DNA of 53,422 bases, taken from NCBI GenBank assembly GCA_902776375.1, contig CACYPV010000018.1, forward strand, positions 1 through 53,422, in the 5' to 3' direction. Position 1 is the first letter of the stretch, and every line of letters begins with the position of its first letter. The position numbers were made by a program, and so were the translations under genes. Under the pieces are notes generated by a model. The model saw nothing but the letters and a program-made list of their open reading frames with translations, was not told the DNA's origin and did no database searches. This stretch comes from an uncultured Ruminococcus sp. (GTDB lineage Bacteria > Bacillota > Clostridia > Oscillospirales > Acutalibacteraceae). Shown here piece after piece: positions 34,277-41,097 of this stretch.

Positions 34277-34618
34277 ATGGAAAATATTATCGAAAAGAAA
34301 AGTTTTGATTTCGCAATCAGAATTGTAAGGCTGTATAAGTATCTTTCTGATAAGAAAAAGGAGTTTGTGCTTTCCAAGCAGCTTTTGCGTTCCGGAACAA
34401 GTATCGGCGCGAATGTTGCTGAAGCGCAACAAGCACAAAGTAAAGCTGATTTCATTTCTAAGATTTCTATCGCATTAAAAGAAACAACTGAAACCAAGTA
34501 TTGGCTGAGATTACTTAACGCAACTGCTTATTTATCTGACATTGAGATAAAAACTGTTTTAGCAGATTGTGTTGAAATTGAGAAAATCTTGACTACAATC
34601 TTAAAGTCAAGCAAATAA
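34277..34618 (+). CDS. Four-helix-bundle protein (S23 / rRNA intervening-sequence family)
   Basis: A 113-aa protein of the S23/avd-like four-helix-bundle family. Marks: KSFDFAIRIVRLYKYLS, LRSGTSIGANVAEA, and TKYWLRLLNATAY. Members are known from intervening sequences inside 23S rRNA genes and as accessory proteins of diversity-generating retroelements. Here it is the sole gene between two broken tRNA-Leu copies, behind element-end signature A. No reverse transcriptase is near. Its presence in a structural-RNA insertion site is notable. It lacks a convincing RBS of its own. Confidence 0.88.
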   Translation: MENIIEKKSFDFAIRIVRLYKYLSDKKKEFVLSKQLLRSGTSIGANVAEAQQAQSKADFISKISIALKETTETKYWLRLLNATAYLSDIEIKTVLADCVEIEKILTTILKSSK

Positions 34619-34658
34619 TAATTTTCCATTTTACATTTTCAACTTTCAATTCATATAA

Positions 34659-34824
34659 GCGCCTGTGGTGGAATTGGTCGCGTTGCGAGCGCCGCCTGCG
34701 GCGGATGAAGCGAGCAAAAGCGAGGTTTGAAATAAGGAGTACAAGGCAGCGCAGCGCGCGACGCGGTACAATTATATTTCAAGCGAGACACACCACGCCG
34801 GATTTAGGTAACGCTACCTCGGTG
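34659..34824 (+). pseudogene. tRNA-Leu 5' remnant B with D-loop insertion and element-end signature
   Basis: Begins GCGCCTGTGGTGGAATTGG (acceptor and D arm), is interrupted by about 120 nt (its last 113 bp matching remnant A), resumes with CGCCGGATTTAG, and ends in GGTAACGCTACCTCGGTG (34807-34824). A longer open frame (from 34705) runs through it into the next gene, but this is not a real N-terminus. Confidence 0.7.
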
Positions 34825-34851
34825 AAAAAACAAATAAAGGACAATAAGCTG

Positions 34852-35547
34852 ATGATGGTTTCTATTCTCGGTGATTCCATAAGTACGTTTGAGGGTTATA
34901 ATCCCGACGGATATGCTGTGTATTATGACAAGCGTGTTCAGTTTTTGAACGGGATCCATTCGGTATATGATACTTGGTGGGCAAAAGTGAACCAGTCGCT
35001 TCATGCCTACCTTTGCGTCAATAATTCTTATTCCGGCAGTACTGTTACAGGCGTTGCGTTTCCGAGTGGCGGCTCTGATCAGCGCTGTTCCGGCTTGCAC
35101 ACACAATTATATCAGCCGGATATGATACTTGTTTATTTGGGAATCAATGATTTTGGAAAAGGGATACCGCCGTTTCGTAAAAGAATATCAATAAAAAAAG
35201 ATCGATTGGTATTCTATGACGCATACGCCTATATGCTCGATAAATTGCAAACAAATTATCCTCACGCTAACATTGTTTGCGGAACACTTGTAAAAACCAA
35301 AATAAGAGATTCCGACTGGCTTTTTCCTCAATGCTTTTCCGGAGTTCCCTTTGATGATTATAATAACGCAATTCGAAAAGCGTGCAAAAAAGCCGACTGC
35401 CATCTTGCAGATATGGATAAGCTCAATATGCGTTTAGAAACCTTGGACGGTTCTCACCCTACGGCGCAAGGACATGCTTTGTTTGCCAAAGCGTGGATTT
35501 GCAGTTTTGAGCATTTGGGGATAATTCAGGTAACGTCACTTCGGTGA
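34852..35547 (+). CDS. SGNH/GDSL-family hydrolase
   Basis: A 231-aa hydrolase. The catalytic Ser is in LGDSISTFEGY, the oxyanion Gly/Asn lie in VNNSYSGST and LGINDFGKG, and the Asp-His pair is in DGSHPTAQGH. These enzymes deacylate sugars or lipids. I chose ATG 34852 after AAAGGA. Its last residues (QVTSLR) are encoded by end signature C (35529-35546), so the gene's 3' end is formed by the repeat. It lies between remnant B and that signature and has lower GC than the backbone. Confidence 0.85.
   Translation: MMVSILGDSISTFEGYNPDGYAVYYDKRVQFLNGIHSVYDTWWAKVNQSLHAYLCVNNSYSGSTVTGVAFPSGGSDQRCSGLHTQLYQPDMILVYLGINDFGKGIPPFRKRISIKKDRLVFYDAYAYMLDKLQTNYPHANIVCGTLVKTKIRDSDWLFPQCFSGVPFDDYNNAIRKACKKADCHLADMDKLNMRLETLDGSHPTAQGHALFAKAWICSFEHLGIIQVTSLR
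35529..35546 (+). repeat. Solo element-end signature C
   Basis: GGTAACGTCACTTCGGTG differs from the element's left end (36346-36363) at one position. It is preceded by TTCA instead of the tRNA anticodon TTTA, and no tRNA 5' part lies upstream. It forms a GTCAC-TTCG-GTGAC hairpin and overlaps the SGNH stop codon. A chance match is possible but unlikely given its place in the array. Confidence 0.6.
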
Positions 35548-35563
35548 CAGTTGGAGGATAGAT

Positions 35564-36235
35564 ATGGCACAAACAACTTCAAAAGCGCATTGCTATTTTT
35601 GCGGTAAGCTTCTGACAAAAACAGGTGCCAAGCGCCACCTTCTTACCCATGCGTATGAAGGCGATAAAGCGCAGAAGTGCTGTTTGGTAAAAGTGGACTC
35701 TCCGTACTTGAAGGATTATTGGATTTATGTTGAAATCCCGCTCACCTCAAATTTAGAGAAGCTTGATGAATTCTTGCGGTGTATTTGGCTGGAGTGCTGC
35801 GGACATATGAGCGCCTTCTACGCTGCCCGCTATGAGGACATCAGCATGAACTGCAAAATCGCCAACATTCCCATCGGCTCAGTCCTAGGTTATGAATACG
35901 ATTTTGGTTCAACAACTGAACTGACAGTTTCTTTCGTAGGATATACCGCCAGAAAACGGCAGCAAAAAGCTGTGAGATTATTGGCGCGAAACGAAGCAAA
36001 ACAGTTTCAATGCTGCATTTGCGGCAAACCGGCAAAAGAGTTATGCTGTGATTGTATGTATGAGCTTGACAATCCGTTCTTTTGCGAGTCATGTGCGCAG
36101 TCGCATTACGAAAAGGAGGAGCATTTTATGCTTCCTGTCGTCAATTCTCCCCGAATGGGAGAATGCGGCTATGAAGGTAAGTTAGATAGATACGAATTTG
36201 AGCCGAACAAGCTGTATAACAAGCAACAGCAATGA
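35564..36235 (+). CDS. pRiA4b ORF-3-like zinc protein
   Basis: A 223-aa protein. The middle carries a plasmid pRiA4b ORF-3-like domain (YLKDYWIYVEIPLTSNLEKL, then GYEYDFGSTTELTV), which is frequent on mobile DNA. Zinc-type cysteine pairs flank it: CYFCGKLL.. near the N-terminus and CCICGKPAKELCCDC plus FFCESCAQSH near the C-terminus. Function unknown, perhaps nucleic-acid binding. Start ATG 35564 follows GGAGGATA. It lies between signature C and tRNA half D and ends before a small terminator. Confidence 0.75.
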   Translation: MAQTTSKAHCYFCGKLLTKTGAKRHLLTHAYEGDKAQKCCLVKVDSPYLKDYWIYVEIPLTSNLEKLDEFLRCIWLECCGHMSAFYAARYEDISMNCKIANIPIGSVLGYEYDFGSTTELTVSFVGYTARKRQQKAVRLLARNEAKQFQCCICGKPAKELCCDCMYELDNPFFCESCAQSHYEKEEHFMLPVVNSPRMGECGYEGKLDRYEFEPNKLYNKQQQ

Positions 36236-36278
36236 GGGAGTTATTTCTTTTTTCGACACAATTAAATAACAGATAAAT

Positions 36279-36306
36279 ATCGGGTTTTGCGACCTGATTT
36301 TTATAA
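36279..36306 (+). terminator. Small terminator before tRNA half D
   Basis: ATCGGGT (36279-36285) pairs with ACCTGAT (36292-36298) including one G-T pair, followed by TTTTTATAA. It would stop transcripts of the zinc-protein gene just before the tRNA half. Confidence 0.55.
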
Positions 36307-36309
36307 AAC

Positions 36310-36346
36310 GCGCCTGTGGTGGAACTGGCAGACACGCTAGATTTAG
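36310..36346 (+). pseudogene. 5' half of a split tRNA-Leu(UAG) (D)
   Basis: GCGCCTG acceptor strand, D arm, and anticodon stem CTAGA followed by TTTAG, where it breaks into the element end. Joined to 53232-53277 it gives an 83-nt tRNA-Leu with perfect acceptor (GCGCCTG/CAGGCGC) and anticodon (CTAGA/TCTAG) stems. No insertion is present in its D loop, unlike remnants A and B. Confidence 0.9.
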
Positions 36347-36363
36347 GTAACGTCACCTCGGTG
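36346..36363. repeat. Left end of the 16.9-kb element (18-bp inverted repeat)
   Basis: GGTAACGTCACCTCGGTG. The right end at 53209-53226, CACCAAGGTGACGTTACC, is its reverse complement with one mismatch. A TTAGGT direct repeat (36343-36348 and 53228-53233) sits at the tRNA junctions and marks the crossover or duplication. Confidence 0.85.
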
Positions 36364-36417
36364 TAACAATTAAATAATTTGATTTTCACAGCGAAATGCT
36401 GTTGAAAAAATAGATGT

Positions 36418-36500
36418 GCGCCCGTGGCGGAACTGGCAGACGCGCTGGATTTAGGTTCCAGTCCGAGAGGGTGCAGGTTCAATTCCTGTCGGGCGCACCA
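36418..36500 (+). tRNA. tRNA-Leu (anticodon UAG), carried by the element
   Basis: An intact 83-nt cloverleaf: acceptor GCGCCCG/CGGGCGC, D arm with GGCAGAC, anticodon stem CTGGA/TCCAG with loop TTTAGGT (anticodon TAG), long variable arm TCCGAGAGGGT typical of leucine tRNAs, T arm GTTCAATTC, and encoded CCA. It begins 54 bp inside the left end. No convincing promoter precedes it, so transcription probably enters from the host tRNA side. It differs from the split copy by paired substitutions in two stems. Confidence 0.95.
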
Positions 36501-36751
36501 AACGGTACAAATCCGAACCTCGTCCCGATTGGAGAGAGTTTTGGGTTTGTTCTTTTTTGTTGACTTAACTGATACATATTCTTCATATTTGCAAAATTAT
36601 CTACTATTCTAAATAATGCCAAAATATCGTCGTTGGGAGTATTAGAATAGTTTTTTGTTAACATTATATTCAAACATACTGTCGAAAGCTACATGTCGAA
36701 GATGTAAAAGTATCCCGTATTTAGTGGTTTGTATGAAAATCGTTCTACATC

Positions 36752-36780
36752 TTGCGTTTAGGAAAAGATGGTACTATAAT
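36752..36780 (+). promoter_or_regulatory. Promoter of the TIR operon
   Basis: TTGCGT (36752-36757), 17 bp, TATAAT (36775-36780), 41 bp before the first start. An inverted repeat AAGATGTA (36699-36706) / TACATCTT (36746-36753) ends in the -35 and could be an operator. Confidence 0.65.
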
Positions 36781-36821
36781 AGTAAATAGACATAATTGAG
36801 ACTGTAAAAGGTGGAAGAAAG

Positions 36822-37364
36822 ATGGGTATTAATCTTGCGATTGCAAGCGATCTTGACAGATCGTTGTTTAATTATGGGTTCCGAGATTCTCGCCGAAAAT
36901 GCATATTTATTTCTCATAAAAAAGAAGATGAAGAAGCAGCTATTGCAATCGGTGATTATCTTACGAAGATAGCTAATGTAAATATTTATTTAGACGTAAA
37001 AGACTGCATCTTACAAGAAGCAGTCAGTGAGGAAAACGACAGAAAAATAGTTACTTCCATTCAAACAGGTTTGAATCTTAGTACGCACTTGTTATGCGTT
37101 ATTTCAGACCAAACGCGATTATCATGGTGGGTTCCATATGAGATTGGTTTTGCAGATCGGCAAAACGTTGAAATCACCTCGTTAATGCTTAAGAAAGCAG
37201 ATGATATTCCTTCGTTTCTCAAGATAAATAAGTCACTTAAAAACACAGATGACTTTTTACATTACATTAGCGATTTTGGGAAATATGGAAGTCTAACTCG
37301 AGATTTCAAGTATGAAGAGTTGTCAAATAGCGATCTATCGTTAATACAGAAGTATATAAGATAA
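36822..37364 (+). CDS. TIR-domain protein
   Basis: A 180-aa protein that is essentially one TIR domain. Beta A is CIFISHKKEDEEAAIAI (27-43), NVNIYLDVKDC follows, and the likely catalytic glutamate is Glu107 in WWVPYEIGFA. Bacterial TIR proteins cleave NAD+ or make cyclic ADP-ribose-type signals during antiphage defence. It opens a tight three-gene operon (11 nt to the next gene). It is AT-rich, unlike the backbone. It could act as a sensor or as a second nucleotide-processing enzyme. Confidence 0.8.
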   Translation: MGINLAIASDLDRSLFNYGFRDSRRKCIFISHKKEDEEAAIAIGDYLTKIANVNIYLDVKDCILQEAVSEENDRKIVTSIQTGLNLSTHLLCVISDQTRLSWWVPYEIGFADRQNVEITSLMLKKADDIPSFLKINKSLKNTDDFLHYISDFGKYGSLTRDFKYEELSNSDLSLIQKYIR

Positions 37365-37375
37365 GGAGGATTACT

Positions 37376-37918
37376 ATGTACGGATACGATAATTTCTATT
37401 ATAATCAGAAGCATAAAGTGTTTATCAGTTTTTACCACCACGATGATCAAAAGTACAAAGACACTTTAGAATATCTATTTGGAAACACTGTTATAAACAA
37501 ATCAGTCAGCAATGGAGAGTACAATACAGATATAAGCGATGAGTATGTTAAGCGTCTTATTCGTGAAGATAAAATCAGCGATGCATCCGTCGTTGTTGTT
37601 TTAGTTGGTCCCAACACCAAAAACCGCAAGCATGTAGATTGGGAAATTTATGCTGGTTTATCTCGATACATCAATGGCAATGCAGGACTAATTGGCGTAT
37701 TACTGCCTACATTCCCGCTGTATAGTGGAAAATACTATTATCAGGACATTCCTGCAAGACTTGCAGATAACATAAAAACCGGTTATGCAGACATTTATAC
37801 ATGGGATGATTTCACTTCGAACTATTCATCATATATTCAAGAAGCCTTTGATAACAGAAGCAAAAGACGTTCGATGATTGATAATTCCAGGCTACAGATG
37901 AAGCAAAATAAATGGTGA
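37376..37918 (+). CDS. Second TIR-like protein (ThsB-like, DUF1863 type)
   Basis: A 180-aa protein. KVFISFYHHDDQKYKD at the N-terminus and VVLVGPNTKNRKHVDWEIYAGL (Glu90 as likely catalytic residue) match the TIR-like DUF1863 family that includes Thoeris ThsB. The family makes an ADP-ribose-derived messenger on phage infection. AAGGAGG precedes its ATG. The usual ThsA effector (SIR2/SLOG or macro-domain protein) is absent; a membrane protein follows instead. Confidence 0.8.
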   Translation: MYGYDNFYYNQKHKVFISFYHHDDQKYKDTLEYLFGNTVINKSVSNGEYNTDISDEYVKRLIREDKISDASVVVVLVGPNTKNRKHVDWEIYAGLSRYINGNAGLIGVLLPTFPLYSGKYYYQDIPARLADNIKTGYADIYTWDDFTSNYSSYIQEAFDNRSKRRSMIDNSRLQMKQNKW

Positions 37919-37926
37919 GGTACCTA

Positions 37927-38553
37927 ATGGACATTATTAATATCGAGCTCGAAAACTGGTATAGTTTATCTATCAAGTTAAATTATTTCGCTATTATACT
38001 TCTATTTGTAATACTGTTTGGAGTATCTATTATAGTAAAAAAGATATTACCGCTTTTACACAAAAATTCCATGTACATAGATGAAGTTGAACTTGGGATA
38101 GGAACAAACAGCAAAGTGAAGATTAAGTTCTCACGTGAAGATAGAGAGATAGCATATAAACTATGGGTTGAAATGTCAACAAGAAAAATTATACTTCCTT
38201 TTGACGAAGAAAATGATGTGATTGTTGAAGTGTATGACTCTTGGTATAGTTTTTTTGGAATAGCCAGAGGATTACTGAAGGATATTCCAGTTGAAAAACT
38301 GAATAGCAGTCTACAATTAATCTCTGTTACAGACAGAGTTTTGAATAAATGCTTGCGTCCTCATTTAACAAAATGGCAAGCAAGATTTCGTAAATGGTAT
38401 AATTTACAGCTTGATTCTAATTCGGATTTAACTCCGCAAGAAATCCAATACACATATCCACATTATAATGAGCTGATAAAGGAATTAAAAGCAATAAATA
38501 AAAACATAGACTATTATGGGGAAATCTTAAAAAAGTTGGCGTTTAAAGAATAG
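37927..38553 (+). CDS. Membrane protein, candidate effector of the TIR operon
   Basis: A 208-aa protein starting at ATG 37927, 8 nt after the TIR-like gene. One membrane span (about 20-40, YFAIILLFVILFGVSIIV) is followed by a cytoplasmic domain with IDEVELGIGTNSKVKIKFS, then IAYKLWVEMSTRKIILPFD, and a C-terminal helical part (HLTKWQARFRKWY). I do not recognise a named family. Its position after two TIR genes suggests it is the membrane-acting output of the system. A strong terminator closes the operon. Confidence 0.75.
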   Translation: MDIINIELENWYSLSIKLNYFAIILLFVILFGVSIIVKKILPLLHKNSMYIDEVELGIGTNSKVKIKFSREDREIAYKLWVEMSTRKIILPFDEENDVIVEVYDSWYSFFGIARGLLKDIPVEKLNSSLQLISVTDRVLNKCLRPHLTKWQARFRKWYNLQLDSNSDLTPQEIQYTYPHYNELIKELKAINKNIDYYGEILKKLAFKE

Positions 38554-38588
38554 TCATTTTCGTACAGAAAGAAGCATTAGATGATTTA

Positions 38589-38622
38589 GGCAGGGAATTT
38601 TGACGCTCCCTGCCTGTTTTGT
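38589..38622 (+). terminator. Terminator of the TIR operon
   Basis: GGCAGGGA (38589-38596) pairs with TCCCTGCC (38607-38614), followed by TGTTTTGTTTT. Confidence 0.85.
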
Positions 38623-39105
38623 TTTATCGGATTGATTACCGGCTCACAAACGCTCTATTCTTCGCTCTGTTGCTTCAAGCATTCCTGCTTTTGTTTTCCC
38701 ATTCTTTGTACTCCCTTCGCTCTTCATCGCTTTGAAATAAGGCGATTATATCGGGGAGGAAAGTCCTTGCTATCGCATCCGCTATATGCTTTGGGACTCT
38801 GCTTTTTTGATCGCTTGATAATCCGATTCCTTAAATCTCATAGCAATCAGTTTTGTTTTCTTTACGTGTTTAGTATTACCTCACTTTTAGCGGTTGCCTG
38901 CTATCATTATTTCTCGAATTGTTTGGTGGTTCGGGGTCTCCCCGACGAGCTGTTTGTATCGCCGGCCGTCGGTCGGCGATACAAACATTATGCTCGACTG
39001 TCCTGTAGGAAAGCCCTTGAGAATCCGACATATATTATAGGGCTTTTTCTCCTCTGAAAGAAAACATTTTGGCAGACACACCACGTTGGTACGCCTGCCG
39101 TTTTC
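38623..39105. other. Non-coding spacer with a 13-bp perfect inverted repeat
   Basis: No gene with an RBS is seen over 480 bp. GTTTGTATCGCCG (38952-38964) and CGGCGATACAAAC (38974-38986) form a perfect hairpin. An AGGGCTTTTTCTCC tract (39039-39052) follows. The spacer lies at the 3' end of the recombinase gene, where elements of this recombinase class often have an attachment site, so it may be an internal boundary. Confidence 0.45.
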
Positions 39106-40716
39106 TTATGCTATAAACATTCTCTCCGTCAGATTACCCTCCTCATCATAACAATCCTTATGCCGTTCGAATTTGGCGTTGAGGTTGATTTTGATGTGGA
39201 GCTTTTTATCTTTCTCCGAGATAACAATGCTGTCCACCAGCAGCCGCAGGTTAGCGTCGCTGATAGCCCCCTCCTGAATAATCTGCTCGATTAAATCGAC
39301 GCTCTCTTTCATTTCCGCTTTTCGTTTTTTGATGGTCGTGCTGTAGTCTGTAATTGCCGCGATTTCCTTTTTCAGCCGTTCGATATCGTCCTCGCAGAGC
39401 TTCAGCATCCGCGTGTATATCGCGGAGTGCTCCTTGTCACGGATGCGCTCGAGCAGGATTTCTTCTTGGTCGGTCATACGCTGACGGAGCGTCCTGTTCA
39501 GCTCCGCGAGCTTATTACTGACGTTGCTTTTCTGTTTCATCCACCGTTTGATGTCGCTTTCGATAGACTGATAGTTTGAAAGTGCCCTATCCTTGATACT
39601 GAGTAATTCGTTGTAAATCAGCTCATCAAGTATGGATTCGTCAATTCTATGCGCTGTACAATATTCCTTGCCGTAGCGATGATAGCCGTTGCAGTTGTAT
39701 TCAAATCTGTCAGGCAGCCCTGCCCAACGACGGATTTTGCATACAAAGGTGCAGCCGCATTCCTCGCACCTCAGTAATCCGGTGTATCTGTGACAGGGTT
39801 TACCTGAGCTTGCCCGGACGTCTTTCTTCTTTTTCTGCCCGAAAATAGATTGTACCTGCTCCCATTTCTCCTTGGAAATGATAGCAGGTACAAAGTTTTC
39901 ATGCACGAAGTTTTCCTCAACCGGAAGCACCTCGCGGATTTGATAGATTTTATTGGTATGCGTTTTGTGGCAAACCAGCGTGCCTTTGTAGAATTCATTT
40001 TTCAGAATCCGTTTGACAGTAGTGCCTGTCCACAGAAACCGGTTCGTAATCTTCGGCGCGTTGCTCATGGTTTTCTTTTTCATCTTTTTGTTTTGATAGT
40101 AAAGCGGTGATTTCACTCCTTCGGCATTGAGCTGATGCGCGATATTTTTCAGCCCATAGCCTTGCAGATAGAGGTCGTAAATCCTTCTCACAATCTCCGC
40201 TTCTTCCTCTATGATGACAACCTCGTCGGTATTTCTGTCCTTGAAATATCCAAGCGGAGGGACAATAATAATTCCCTCGCGCTGCTTTTGCAGATAGCCT
40301 GCCGAGATTCTCCGCGAGGTATCCTTACAGTACATATCGTTGATGATACCCTTGAAGCCGATCGTCAGGTCATCCGCTTCGTTGAAGGAGTCGATATTTT
40401 CCGTGACTGAAAGCACGCGGATATTGTGTTTGCGAAGCTCGTCCATGAAAACCATCGTCTGTGTGCGGTGTCTGCCGAGCCGCGACAGGTCTTTGACAAC
40501 CACCGCGTCGATGGATTTCTTATCGAACTGCTCATAGATTTTTTCAATACCTTCGCGCTCAAAGGTCATTCCGCTAACGTTATCATCAAATGATTCTCCG
40601 ATGATTTCGTGATTATGCGCCTTTGCGTATTCGACTAAAATGTTTTTCTGGTTGGTCAGCGAGTTCTGTTCTACATCATCATCGCGTGACAACCGATAGT
40701 ATAGCCATACTCTCAT
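39106..40716 (-). CDS. Large serine recombinase (DUF4368 class)
   Basis: A 536-aa site-specific recombinase. The catalytic serine is Ser10 in WLYYRLSRDDD, and VVVKDLSRLGRHR is the second catalytic block. A recombinase domain (about 165-270), a zinc ribbon (CEECGCTFVC and CNGYHRYGKEYC, about 330-375), a coiled coil (about 395-470) and a DUF4368-like C-terminus follow. This class moves Tn4451/Tn5397-like and mobilizable elements through 2-bp crossovers. ATG 40716 follows AAAGGAGA. It is the only integrase found, so it is the candidate for insertion into tRNA-Leu; alternatively it belongs to a nested element. Confidence 0.92.
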   Translation of the reverse strand: MRVWLYYRLSRDDDVEQNSLTNQKNILVEYAKAHNHEIIGESFDDNVSGMTFEREGIEKIYEQFDKKSIDAVVVKDLSRLGRHRTQTMVFMDELRKHNIRVLSVTENIDSFNEADDLTIGFKGIINDMYCKDTSRRISAGYLQKQREGIIIVPPLGYFKDRNTDEVVIIEEEAEIVRRIYDLYLQGYGLKNIAHQLNAEGVKSPLYYQNKKMKKKTMSNAPKITNRFLWTGTTVKRILKNEFYKGTLVCHKTHTNKIYQIREVLPVEENFVHENFVPAIISKEKWEQVQSIFGQKKKKDVRASSGKPCHRYTGLLRCEECGCTFVCKIRRWAGLPDRFEYNCNGYHRYGKEYCTAHRIDESILDELIYNELLSIKDRALSNYQSIESDIKRWMKQKSNVSNKLAELNRTLRQRMTDQEEILLERIRDKEHSAIYTRMLKLCEDDIERLKKEIAAITDYSTTIKKRKAEMKESVDLIEQIIQEGAISDANLRLLVDSIVISEKDKKLHIKINLNAKFERHKDCYDEEGNLTERMFIA

Positions 40717-40812
40717 GTGTATTCTCCTTTCGATTCTGTGTGGGAATGTCGTGGCCGCGCTACCTCTGTGCAACCACAACATACCACAGTTTTTATTGAA
40801 TATCCAGACTAT

Positions 40813-40974
40813 TTACGCAGATTTTTCAAGATAAAAATCCTCGTCCGGCAGTAAATTATTTTCTGAAATGTAGTCTTTGACTACGGATTTTAAGAATGTG
40901 TTGAACTGCTCGTCGGTTCCGACGTAGTCAAATTCAACGGTAGAAATGATAATCGGCTCAGCCTTTCTCGCCAT
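40813..40974 (-). CDS. Small 53-aa element protein
   Basis: Starts at ATG 40974 (MARKAEPIIIST) after GGAAAGGAGTT, ends in LPDEDFYLEKSA. A longer in-frame version from about 41076 has a weaker site. Short acidic protein commonly seen next to such recombinases and relaxases; function unknown, possibly a recombination directionality or regulatory protein. No DNA-binding motif is obvious. Confidence 0.65.
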   Translation of the reverse strand: MARKAEPIIISTVEFDYVGTDEQFNTFLKSVVKDYISENNLLPDEDFYLEKSA

Positions 40975-41097
40975 AGAACTCCTTTCCTCGCCGTAGTAAA
41001 TGCGGCGAATTGTTTTAATTATTCTGATAATGTGGTGTTTAGTTTTGAACCAAAACCGATTCATATTTGACATCAATCCTTTCTAAAAATGTTTTGT

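Noticed and set aside
34705-34851. N-terminal extension of the SGNH hydrolase
   Set aside because: The extension translates the tRNA remnant B and its insert; the ATG at 34852 has the RBS and the family's start.
34185-36363. Integron-type attC sites behind the single-gene cassettes
   Set aside because: The repeats do not contain the RYYYAAC / GTTRRRY core boxes, and no integron integrase is seen; they are tied to tRNA-Leu halves.
38632-39057. 141-aa plus-strand and 65-aa minus-strand frames after the TIR operon
   Set aside because: Neither has an RBS or domain; the region contains hairpins and looks non-coding.
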